A stretch of DNA of 64,000 nucleotides, taken from the NCBI RefSeq assembly GCF_011386835.1, contig NC_088795.1, positions 116,267,434 through 116,331,433 on the forward strand, written 5' to 3'. Every line of letters starts with the position of its first letter. The stretch's first letter is position 1. This document shows positions 33,673 through 42,799 of the stretch, in pieces. The notes below the pieces were generated by a model that saw only the letters and a list, made by a program, of their open reading frames with translations, was not told the DNA's origin and did no database searches. A program made the position numbers and the translations under genes. Source of the DNA: Chrysemys picta bellii (taxonomy: Eukaryota > Chordata > Testudines > Emydidae).

Positions 33673-35409
33673 TCAATCTTATCTCCATTTTCAAAGGCAA
33701 TGTGCAAATATCAAGCATGGATTTTTCAATTGCAATAGTGGATATATACTAATTTCCTCCTTTTAATTGGTTACTTTAAAAAAAAACCTGTGACATCTCC
33801 ATTATACTTGTGCTAATTAAAAAAAAAAAATTTAATTCTTTCCTCAATTTGTTAATGTTCTCTTGTCCACACTCAGTGCTGACAGAGCAGTCTGTTGGAA
33901 CTATTTTGGCTACATGTCAAATTAGATCGTTAGTTATTTCTGGCATATTATTAATCTTCAAGTTTACTGCTTGAATCCTCATGTACATTTTTCTGAAATG
34001 AAATGGATCCTAAAAGGGAAGTAAAATCTCCTTAATTTTCTCCCTGTGGTGATTATACTGGTGATATCCACATCTGACTAAAGGAGGCAAAGTTTGTTCT
34101 ATTAGCATTAATTCTGACAAATCCGAAACACCAGTAGTCTTATACATCCTTTGTTCATTTTGTAATGCAGAGTACGTCTCCATCCCCTAATCAGTTTTGG
34201 AACCTGCACTCCTGCAACTTTTAACCATCTTTAAAAAAAAAAAAAATCTAAGGACCTGTCAAGGTGCCTGTATCTTTAGTAGAAACAATTATCTAATGGA
34301 AAGGATTAATTTCCCTAAAATCTATCTATGCTTATTATGACAGCTTCCCTTGTTCCTAACCAAGAGTTAGTAAGCACATTAGAGGGCTTGTTCTCCAACT
34401 TCGTCTGGCAAGGCATATGCCTGGGTATGCCTCATAAGCAGTCCAATAAAGTAGTATGTTGGCTTGCATTTTCTTGTGTCAGTCTTTGCAATATTGCATG
34501 CAATCTTATGTTTATAAGAGACTAAATGAGGCAGGAAAATACATATCTACTCCCTTATGTATTGATGGGAGCTAGCTTCCTCAGATCTGGCCGATTCATG
34601 CTTTCCAAACAATTCACTCAAACCTTTCCTCTGGGTCCAGGCATGCTTATGCAAAATGATGGGTGAATCCTCAAAACCTTCCCACCCTTCAGACCCATAT
34701 ACAACTCCCTTCTGAGCCAGGGATTAGACATATGGCTATTGTCTGAGCAAAAAAACCTCCATTTACTTTTAAACTGCAGCATACCTTCAAGCTATCATGT
34801 ACTAATTCTATATGTATTGGCATTCGCAAAACTAAAATGGAGTTACTCAAATTCCTTGTGGAAATATCAGCTACATTAGGGAGGTAATTTCCCATTAAGA
34901 ATTCAGCATATCCTGTTATCTCTGATAAAAGAGCTAGTAAGGCTTCTGAAGCAAGCTGTCTTGGAGAGTCCAAATCAAGAGTCAGAAGTCATACCTCCCC
35001 TCCTGTTTAACTTGTCAGTAGTTCCTCTCCCTCTGCGTGAAGTTACTATTTCTTTCTTGAACGTGGGACTTTGTATCAGTGTTCAACATAGCAGGGGTAA
35101 CATATTTGGTAAGACTTGCGTAACTGTCAGCAGCAAAGACTAAATAAATATTTGTTAAATATATACAGAAGCATATATGTTGATCTGTTTTAGTGACTTC
35201 AGCATAGAATGAGAATTTCACAGCAGGAGTGTACTTTTTATAAGCTTCCCTTTCCTGGAGTTTATCCAGCCCTCTATGGAGACTCAGCCACTCTGTTGTT
35301 TTTCTTCCTTCAGGGATGTGTTGTTCTAGTTAGTAAAAGCTGCTTAAGTTTTGATATAAAAAAAATTATTTCAGAGGACTAAGACACTGCAGTGATACCC
35401 TGTGTTCTA
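33673..35409. other. No gene seen; AT-rich
   Basis: It has A-runs near 33820 and 34232. Frames are under 100 codons and unrecognised. Confidence 0.4.
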
Positions 35410-35417
35410 AGTATATT

Positions 35418-36102
35418 TATGGTTGCCAACCCTCCCAGATTGGCCAAGAGTCTCCGGGAATTGGCCTCAATCTCCTAGTTGCTATTGAAAGCAATTAGCG
35501 GGATTTTAAAAGGCCAAAAGTCCAGTCCTCTGCGCAGCGGGGCTAAGGCAGGTTCCCTACCTGCCCTTGCTCCACACGGCTCCCAGAAGCAGTTGGCATG
35601 TCCCTGTGGCCCCTTGGAACCGCAGCCAATGGGAGCTGCCAGGGCAGTGCCTACAGGCAGGGGCAGTGCATAGAGCCACCTGGCTGCCCCTAAGCCTAGG
35701 AGTCGCATGGACATGCCGGTCGCTTCAGGGAGTCACCTGAGATAAGCACCGCTCGGCTAGAGCCCGCACCCCCTCCCACACCTCAGCCCTGAGTCTTCTC
35801 CTGCACCCAAACTCCTTCCCAGAGCCTGCACCCCACACCCCCTCCTGGATCCCAACCCCCTGCCCGAGGTCAGGCTGAAGCCCCCCCACACTGCAAACCC
35901 CTTGGCCCCAGCCCAAAGCCCCACTCCCGCCCCCACTCCACATTCCTGCCCCAGCCCGGTGAAAGTGAGTGAGGGTCGGGGGGAGAGCAAACGACGGAGG
36001 AAGGGGAGATGGAGTGAGAAGGGGTGGGGCAGGAGCATGGCCTCAGGAAAGGGACAGAGAAGGGGTGTTTGGGTTTGTGCGATTAGACAATTGGCAACCC
36101 TA
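35418..36102. mobile_element. hAT MITE (685 bp), TSD AGTATATT
   Basis: The termini are TATGGTTGCCAACCCT and ATTGGCAACCCTA, imperfect inverted repeats. A perfect 8-bp duplication AGTATATT flanks it (35410-35417 and 36103-36110). The centre is C-rich (CCCCACTCC, CCTGCCC) with no coding role. It ends only about 70 bp from the full DIRS element. Confidence 0.88.
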
Positions 36103-36170
36103 AGTATATTGTTTCTTATGTGGGGAGAGAGAACAGTTTTGAGTATTAAAGCAACTATATAAGACGGTTA

Positions 36171-36370
36171 CTCACCGTTGTAACTGTTGTTCTTCGAGAT
36201 GTGTTGCTCATATCCATTCCATTAGGTGTGCGCGCGCCGCGTGCACGATCGTCGGAAAATTTTCTACCCTAGCAACACCGGCAGGTCGGCTGTGGAGCCC
36301 CCTAGAGTGGCGCCTTCATGGCGCTGAATATATACCCCAGCCGACTCGGCGCCCCCTCAGTTCCTTCTTG
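36171..36370. repeat. DIRS terminal repeat, 3' end of element
   Basis: It begins CTCACCGTTGTAACTGTTGT and includes a CpG-rich block (GTGCGCGCGCCGCGTGCACG) and a TATA-like AATATATACC. It is the inverse of 42195-42372 over the shared core. Its outer ~35 bp differ from the other end, as expected for DIRS. Confidence 0.88.
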
Positions 36371-36406
36371 CCGGCTACTCCGACAGTGGGGAAGGGGGGC
36401 GGGTTT

Positions 36407-36500
36407 GGAATGGATATGAGCAACACATCTCGAAGAACAACAGTTACAACGGTGAGTCTTTTCTTCTTCGAGTGCTTGCTCATATCCATTCCATTAGGTG
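36407..36500. repeat. DIRS internal complementary region
   Basis: 36407-36456 is the exact reverse complement of 36171-36220, 50 bp without mismatch. The rest, from about 36461 to 36500, is the reverse complement of the opposite outer end at about 42336-42376. The two parts lie side by side, so the region spells out the joined ends of a circle. This is the defining feature of DIRS-type replication. Confidence 0.9.
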
Positions 36501-36515
36501 ACTCCCAAGCCCAAC

Positions 36516-37700
36516 TTAGGTGGTGGGGTCGGAGTGAGACATTGCTGTGTGCAAAACCGCTGATCCGAAGGCAGCATCGTCCCTGGACTGCTGCACTAGT
36601 GCATAGTGAGCTGTAAACGTGTGGACTGATGACCAAACCGCCGCTCTACAAATGTCCTGGATCGGAACTTGCGCCAGGAAAGCAGTCGAGGAAGCTTGGG
36701 CCCTCGTGGAGTGAGCGGTGAGGTGCGGTGCTGAGACACCTGCCAGGTCATAGCAAGTCCGGATGCAAGACGTAATCCAAGAGGATAGGCGTTGTGAGGA
36801 GACCGGTGAGCCTTTCATTCGGTCGGCCACTGCAACGAAGAGTTGCGTCGTCTTTCTAAAGTGCCTTGTGCGGTCAATATAGAAAGCCAGGGCCCTGCGT
36901 ACGTCCAGAGAATGCAAACGTTGATCCTGGCGAGTAGCATGTGGTTTAGGATGAAAGACCGGGAGAAATATATCCTGGTTGATATGAAAAGGAGAAACCA
37001 CCTTAGGGAGAAAGGCAGGATGTGGACGAAGCTGCACTTTATCCTTATGGAAAACTGTGTAAGGGGGCTCGGATGTAAGCGCCCTGAGTTCAGAAACGCG
37101 CCTTGCTGAGGTGATGGCTACGAGGAAGGCTGTCTTCCAGGATAGGTACAAAAGTGAACAGGGGGCCAGTGGCTCGAATGGAGGACCTGAGCTTGGAGAG
37201 AACCAGGTTGAGGTCCCACGTCAGAACGGGCTGACGTTGTTGTGGGTACATCCGGTCTAAGCCCTTGAGGAATCTAACAACCATCGGGTTAGAGAATACC
37301 GAGGACGCGAGTTCCCCTGGGTGAAAGGCCGATATAGCGGCCAGGTGAACTCTAATTGAAGATATCGCCAACCCCTGCTGTTTTAGGGAGAGGAGATATT
37401 CCAAAATGAGAGGAATAGGTGCCTGTAACGGGGACGTGGTTCGTTGTTCGCACCAACAGGAGAACCGCTTCCACTTGGCCAAGTATGTGGTCCGTGTTGA
37501 GGGCTTCCTACTGCTCAGCAGAATCTGTTGGACAGAGTGCGAGCATTGCTGCTCTGCCTGGGTGAACCATGGAGCAGCCACGCCGTGAGGTGGAGTGATT
37601 GCAGGTCGGGGTGACGCAGCCGGCCGTGGTCCTGAGAGATGAGATCCGGACATAATGGAAGCGGGATCGGTGTCTGAACCGAGAGTTCCAACAGTGTGGT
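36516..37700 (-). pseudogene. DIRS tyrosine recombinase, broken by one frameshift
   Basis: The N-terminal part reads STRTTYLAKWKRFSCWCEQ and LAISSIRVHLAAISAFHPG (core-binding region). The catalytic part is a 211-residue frame from 37151: box I Arg in SARRVSEL (R18 of that frame), HSTR (H147, R150), AVWSSVHTF (W173, H177) and the nucleophile Tyr in TAHYAL (Y183). All catalytic residues are present. The two parts lie in different frames, with a one-base shift near 37180 just before box I. The upstream edge overlaps the end of the RT frame; codons further upstream in this frame are an antisense-free shadow of RT and not recombinase. It probably depends on another copy in trans. Confidence 0.8.
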
Positions 37701-40700
37701 GTACCAATGTTGTCTCGGCCACGCTGGAGCGACCAGAATTACCTGTGCCTGGTCTCTGCGCAATTTGAGCAGTACCTTGTGGACCAGAGGAAACGGAGGA
37801 AAGGCATAAAACAGGTGGTCTTTCCAGGGAAGGAGAAACGCATCCGAGAGGGAGCCCGGAGCTCGACCTTGCAGGGAGCAGAACACGTGGCACTTCCTGT
37901 TGTCTCGAGATGCAAACAGGTCTATCTGGGGAAACCCCCACTTCTGGAAAACGGAATGTATGATGTCCGGACGGATAGACCACTCGTGCGTCTGAAAGGA
38001 CCTGCTGAGTCGGTCCGCTAAAGTGTTCTGGACTCCAGGGAGGAACGATGCCGTGAGATGGATTGAGTGGGCGATGCAGAAGTCCCACAGGCGAATGGCC
38101 TCTTGGCAAAGAATTGACGAACGTGCTCCTCCTTGCTTGTTGATGTAAAACATGGCCGTGGTGTTGTCGATGAGAACTAACACACAGCGGCCACGTAGGA
38201 GGTTGAGAAATGCCTGGCACGCCAGGCGCACCGCCATCAGTTCCCGAACATTGATGTGCAGAGCTATCTGGGGTGCAGTCCACAGGCCCTGGGTATGGTG
38301 TTCGTTGAGATGGGCGCCCCAACCCAGAGATGAAGCGTCTGTGACCAGGTGCAGAGAGGGTTGTGGGGCGTGAAATGGCATCCCCTCGCAAACCACATTG
38401 TGATCTAGCCACCAGGTGAGGGAGGTCAGGACCGAGTTCGGGACCGTGACCACCATGTTCAGGCTGTCCCGATATGGGCGGTATATTGATGACACCCAGG
38501 TCTGGAGTGGGCGAAGCCGAAGTCTGGCATGCCTGGTTACGTACGTGCAGGAAGCCATGTGACCCAGCAGGGTAAGGCACGACCTCACCGTGGTAGTTGG
38601 GAAGGCCTTGAGCCCTTGAATGAGGCTCGTGATGGTGCAAAAGCGGTTGTCTGGCAGGATGGCTTGTGCACGTCTGGAGTCTAGGACTGCGCCGATGAAT
38701 TCTATTCTCTGGGTAGGTTCTAGAGTGGATTTGTCCTTGTTGAGTAGGATGCCCAACTCGTTGAATGTGTGCACTATTATGTGGACGTGAGCTCGAACTT
38801 GCTCTTTGGTGCGACCGCGTACCAGCCAGTCGTCTAGGTACGGGAACACCTGTATCCCTTGCCGACGAAGGTACGCTGCCACGACAGCCATACATTTCGT
38901 GAACACTCTTGGGGCCGAAGATAGGCCGAAGGGAAGGACTGCAAATTGGTAGTGCACCTTGCTTACCACGAATCGCAGGAAGCGTCTGTGAGGCGGGTAA
39001 ATTGCAATATGAAAGTATGCGTCTTTCATGTCGAGGGCGGCGAACCAGTCTCCAGGATCGAGGGAAGGGATAATGGCCCCCAAAGAGACCATGCGGAACT
39101 TCAACTTTACTACGAATTTGTTGAGTCCGCGCAAGTCCAAGATGGGTCGCAGACCTCCTTTGGACTTGGGAATGAGGAAGTAACGGGAATAAAATCCCCT
39201 GCCCCTTAACTCCACTGGAACCTCCTCTATGGCCCCCATAGCAAGGAGCGTAGAAACTTCCTGTATAAGAAGTTGCTCGTGAGAAGGGTCCCTGAAGAGG
39301 GACGGGGAAGGGGGGGAGGAGGGGGGGATTGAAGAAAACTGGATAGCGTATCCCCTCTCCACCGTGCGAAGGACCCAACGGTCCGAAGTTATAAGGGACC
39401 AAGCACGGTGGAAATGGGAAAGGCGATCCCGAAAGGAGGGGGCTGGATCCTGGGGGATGACTGGGGCGCCGTCCTCGACCGCACCTTCAAAAGTTCTGCC
39501 TGGGGCCTGAAGGTGGTCTAGGTGGCCCCTGGTTCTGACCGGGTTGAGGGCCGGTCCACCTTCTTCTACCACCTCGCCCTCGCCTCCGGGCCGAGTCCTG
39601 TCTCTGACGAGGTGGGGGGGGGGGTAGAAGCGCTGAGGCTGAGGCCTAAATGGCCTGCGCTGAGGGCCCGCAACATGCATCCCCAGGGAACGCATGATTG
39701 TCCTGGAGTCCTTGAGGCTCTGTAGGCGAGAGTCCGTCTTCTCCGAGAACAACCCCTGTCCTTCGAAGGGCAGATCCTGCAGGGTTTGCTGCAGTTCCTG
39801 AGGCAAACCCGAAACCTGGAGCCAGGAGATCCTCCGCATAGCGATACCTGAGGCCAGGGTTCTCGCAGCAGAGTCCGCTATGTCCAAGGAGGCCTGTAAG
39901 GAGGTCCGAGCCACCTTCTTACCCTCCTCTACCAGGGCTCCAAAGTCCTCCCTGGACTCTTGGGGAACCAATTCCTTGAACTTCCCCATAGAGTTCCAGG
40001 AGTTAAAGTTGTAGCGGCTCAAGAGCGCCTGCTGGTTAGCCGCTCTAAGTTGCAGCCCTCCGGCTGAATAAACTTTACGGCCAAACAAATCGAGGCGCTT
40101 AGCCTCCTTCGATTTGGGCGCTGCGGCCTGCTGACCGTGGCGCTCCCTTGCGTTCACTGATGCCACCACCAGTGAACACGGCTGGGGGTGGGTATACAAG
40201 TACCCGTAGTCTTTGGAAGGAACAAAGTATTTCCTTTCCACCCCTCTCGCTGTGGGTGGGATAGAGGCAGGAGTTTGCCATATCGTAGTTGCATTCGCCT
40301 GTATCGTGCGGATCAGGGGTAACGCCACCCTCAATGGGACATCCGCCGCGAGGATATTCACGATGGGGTCCTGCACCTCCACTATCTCCTCCGCCTGCAG
40401 GTCCATATTACGGGCCACCCTACGTAGGAGATCCTGGTGAGCCCGAAGATCTATTGGAGGTGGACCTGTGCACGAAGTGCCCGCCACTGCCTCATCCGGA
40501 GAGGAAGAGGAAGATGCCTCCGGTGGTACAGGATCCAAGGGAGGGTCCTGGTCTCCCTGCTCCTGGGCCGGAGCATCACCTGCGCTTGGGTCCAGGACGT
40601 CAGGTGGTGCGGACACGGAAGCCTCCATGCCCCCTGGCGGAGGCCGAGAGATGGTGGACTCCGGGGCCCTTCTAACGGAGTGGCCTGAGCGAGAGGTCGA

Positions 40701-42047
40701 AGCTATTGGAGCCCCTTGCGCCTGATGGTACGCCCGCGGGGTCCAGAACGACCAGTGAGATGGGCCATGAGTATGGTCTTCTGCTATCTCCTGCCAATGG
40801 CCCAAGTCCTGTTCCTCGGCTTGCCCCTGAGGGGGGTATGCCGATCTCGATAGGTCCTCAGAGGAGCGAGACACCGATCTCGATGGCCATGGCGGTGCCG
40901 AGAGCGTCGAGACGAATCCCGTGGGCTGCGGTGCCGCACGGTGCCGGTCCGGAGATGTTCTATCTCCACGCGGTGCCGGCGATCGGTGCCGGGACCGCGA
41001 CCGGTGCCGATGACCTCGTCGGTGCCGGGAGTCGGATCTGGACCTCGACGATGACCTGGAGTAGGCTCGGTGCCGGGAGCGGCCTCTCGACGTCGAGCGT
41101 CGATCGTAGCGGTGCCGAGAACTACGTCTCGATGTTGATCGGTGCCGACGATCATAGCGGTGCCGAGACGTAGAGCGGTGCAGCGACGAAGATCTTGGCC
41201 GCGAGTACGACCGGTGCCGAGGTGATATTCGGCGCCGGGACTGCGAGCGGCGTGGGGACCTGCTTCGGGACCTGGACCGGTGCCGTGGTTCCAGCCCTTG
41301 CGATGGAGGGCGCATCAAGGCAGGTTTCCCCCTAGACTGGACCGGACGAGTCAACGGTGCCGGCGGTGCCGGTGGTTGAGGCGGTGCCGGCTCCGTGAGA
41401 GCTATTAAGTCTCTCGCCGCCGCGAAGGTCTCTGGAGTCGACGGGAGGCACTGTATCACCGCCGGTCTTGGTGGAGACACTATCTGCACCGGACTCAACG
41501 GCCTCGGAGCCAGAGTCGACGGTGCTGGAGGCACCTGTTTCCGGTGCTCCACAGGCGGACGCGGCTCTACCCCCGGCACTGGGGGAGCCGGCGTCTTCGG
41601 CACGGAGGTCCCCGTCTTATGGGCTTTTTTATGCCCCGGGGATAATGACCGGCACCGAGGCACTTGTTGTGCTTGCGGTGCCGACGAGGTCCGGTGCCGG
41701 GGAGGCTTGTCCGACGCCACTCGCGTGGTCGGCATGGCCGGTGCCGCCGGGGCACTGCGCACCGAGGTGCTAGGTGCCGGGGCCTGACTCGTTGATGGAG
41801 CGTCCGGACTAAGTGCCGCCTCCATAAGGAGTTGCCGGAGCCGAAAGTCCCGCTCCTTCTTGGTCCTTGGTCTGAAGGCCTTACAGATCTTGCACTTATC
41901 TGTTTGATGGGACTCTCCCAGGCACTTCAGACAGGAGTCGTGCGGGTCGCTCGTGGGCATAGGCTTAGCGCAGGAGGCGCACTGCTTGAAGCCGGGAGCG
42001 TTGGGCATGAGCCCGGTCCCGCGGCCGGGGGAGAAAGGGGGAGACAA
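37515..42047 (-). CDS. DIRS gag-RT-RNase H-methyltransferase-like polyprotein, 1510 codons
   Basis: This is one unbroken frame. Residues 23-55 hold a Cys/His cluster (C23-x2-C26, C39-x2-C42, H47, C52-x2-C55). About 250-370 is rich in Arg-Ser. A gag region follows (LLRRVARNMDLQAEEIVEVQ). RT has LRPILDLRGLN, ALDMKDAYFH and catalytic YLDDW at 1070-1074. RNase H has D1237 (DASSLGWG), E1269 (RELMAV), D1294 (IDNTTA) and D1345 (ADRLSR). The C-terminal methyltransferase-like region starts IDLFAS at 1375-1380 and has PPF further on. The ATG at 42047 precedes the Cys cluster and is the first long-frame start after the leader. The protein would copy the element RNA and pack it. Gag and RT in one frame are notable. 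Confidence 0.9.
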   Translation of the reverse strand: MSPPFSPGRGTGLMPNAPGFKQCASCAKPMPTSDPHDSCLKCLGESHQTDKCKICKAFRPRTKKERDFRLRQLLMEAALSPDAPSTSQAPAPSTSVRSAPAAPAMPTTRVASDKPPRHRTSSAPQAQQVPRCRSLSPGHKKAHKTGTSVPKTPAPPVPGVEPRPPVEHRKQVPPAPSTLAPRPLSPVQIVSPPRPAVIQCLPSTPETFAAARDLIALTEPAPPQPPAPPAPLTRPVQSRGKPALMRPPSQGLEPRHRSRSRSRSPRRSQSRRRISPRHRSYSRPRSSSLHRSTSRHRYDRRHRSTSRRSSRHRYDRRSTSRGRSRHRAYSRSSSRSRSDSRHRRGHRHRSRSRHRSPAPRGDRTSPDRHRAAPQPTGFVSTLSAPPWPSRSVSRSSEDLSRSAYPPQGQAEEQDLGHWQEIAEDHTHGPSHWSFWTPRAYHQAQGAPIASTSRSGHSVRRAPESTISRPPPGGMEASVSAPPDVLDPSAGDAPAQEQGDQDPPLDPVPPEASSSSSPDEAVAGTSCTGPPPIDLRAHQDLLRRVARNMDLQAEEIVEVQDPIVNILAADVPLRVALPLIRTIQANATTIWQTPASIPPTARGVERKYFVPSKDYGYLYTHPQPCSLVVASVNARERHGQQAAAPKSKEAKRLDLFGRKVYSAGGLQLRAANQQALLSRYNFNSWNSMGKFKELVPQESREDFGALVEEGKKVARTSLQASLDIADSAARTLASGIAMRRISWLQVSGLPQELQQTLQDLPFEGQGLFSEKTDSRLQSLKDSRTIMRSLGMHVAGPQRRPFRPQPQRFYPPPHLVRDRTRPGGEGEVVEEGGPALNPVRTRGHLDHLQAPGRTFEGAVEDGAPVIPQDPAPSFRDRLSHFHRAWSLITSDRWVLRTVERGYAIQFSSIPPSSPPSPSLFRDPSHEQLLIQEVSTLLAMGAIEEVPVELRGRGFYSRYFLIPKSKGGLRPILDLRGLNKFVVKLKFRMVSLGAIIPSLDPGDWFAALDMKDAYFHIAIYPPHRRFLRFVVSKVHYQFAVLPFGLSSAPRVFTKCMAVVAAYLRRQGIQVFPYLDDWLVRGRTKEQVRAHVHIIVHTFNELGILLNKDKSTLEPTQRIEFIGAVLDSRRAQAILPDNRFCTITSLIQGLKAFPTTTVRSCLTLLGHMASCTYVTRHARLRLRPLQTWVSSIYRPYRDSLNMVVTVPNSVLTSLTWWLDHNVVCEGMPFHAPQPSLHLVTDASSLGWGAHLNEHHTQGLWTAPQIALHINVRELMAVRLACQAFLNLLRGRCVLVLIDNTTAMFYINKQGGARSSILCQEAIRLWDFCIAHSIHLTASFLPGVQNTLADRLSRSFQTHEWSIRPDIIHSVFQKWGFPQIDLFASRDNRKCHVFCSLQGRAPGSLSDAFLLPWKDHLFYAFPPFPLVHKVLLKLRRDQAQVILVAPAWPRQHWYTTLLELSVQTPIPLPLCPDLISQDHGRLRHPDLQSLHLTAWLLHGSPRQSSNARTLSNRFC

Positions 42048-42194
42048 CCCCCTTAATCCCCTTGAACTATTATAACAACTAGTAACAAATGAACAACTTT
42101 TAAAAACTATTTAACTGTGAATAACTAACTAAGCTAGGGAGAGTGGAGAACAGCTATGCCGCGCTCCACAGTTCCAACGACCGTCAGGGGCGGT

Positions 42195-42376
42195 AAGAAG
42201 GAACTGAGGGGGCGCCGGGTCGGCTGGGGTATATATTCAGCGCCATGAAGGCGCCACTCTAGGGGGCTCCACAGCCGACCCGCCGGTGTTGCTAGGGTAG
42301 AAAATTTTCCGACGATCGTGCACGCGGCGCGCGCACACCTAATGGAATGGATATGAGCAAGCACTCGAAGAAGAAA
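42195..42376. repeat. DIRS terminal repeat, 5' end of element
   Basis: This is the inverse of the 36190-36370 copy. On the element's sense strand it starts at CTTTCTTCTTCGAGTGCTTG and carries the TATA-like ATATATA in its inner half. It probably drives transcription of the minus-strand frames that begin about 330 nt downstream. Confidence 0.85.
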
Positions 42377-42799
42377 GTTGAATTACAGCTTCAGTGACTT
42401 TACAAGCCCTGAAAGAACCCACATGCCTACATTTAGTGATTAAATCATGTTACCTGGCTCTCCCTGCTCCAGCAAAATACATATTACGGAGTCCCAGGAA
42501 AGAATTCATATACACCCAAGGTACTAACATACCAGAACACAGTTCTTCTCCATGAGGCATAAAAAGCATAAGGCATAAAAGAACACACCACCACATACAT
42601 TAAAAATAAATAAAGCTTTAACAAACAAAACTATACCAGGAAAGAAGGAAAAAACAGACCCAGCTATTTAAAAGTATGCATGTGGGTATCATTGTGTATA
42701 TTTATGCCCAAAATAGTTTTAGAAGTCCCCCCAAATAACCCAAGTGTTTTTACAAGCATTAACTAAGTGTGGATGGAAATACTTAATAAAATTAACTCT
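42377..42799. other. No gene seen
   Basis: AT-rich flank of the DIRS insertion. The Penelope-like fragment becomes recognisable only near 42800. Confidence 0.4.

Larger units (their letters stand above)
36171..42376 (-). mobile_element. Nearly complete DIRS retrotransposon (6.2 kb)
   Basis: The element reads on the minus strand: a 330-nt leader, a 1510-codon gag-RT-RNase H-methyltransferase frame, an overlapping tyrosine recombinase region, then the 3' end. The terminal repeats are inverted. The core pair is 36206-36369 against 42195-42358, and I count two mismatches in about 164 bp. The internal complementary region (36407-36500) matches the outer end of each terminal repeat. DIRS elements use this region to join a circular intermediate, and the recombinase inserts it without target duplication; none is seen here. 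The large open frame and matching ends suggest a young copy. One frameshift in the recombinase is the only clear lesion. Confidence 0.93.

Noticed and set aside
37700..39402. 5' part of a 770-codon minus-strand frame
   Set aside because: It is the second frame of the RT-RNase H coding sequence and shows no domain of its own. Only its last ~200 codons are recombinase.
36843..41787. Many plus-strand frames of 60-155 codons
   Set aside because: They are antisense shadows of the DIRS coding sequence, which is GC-rich and poor in stops.
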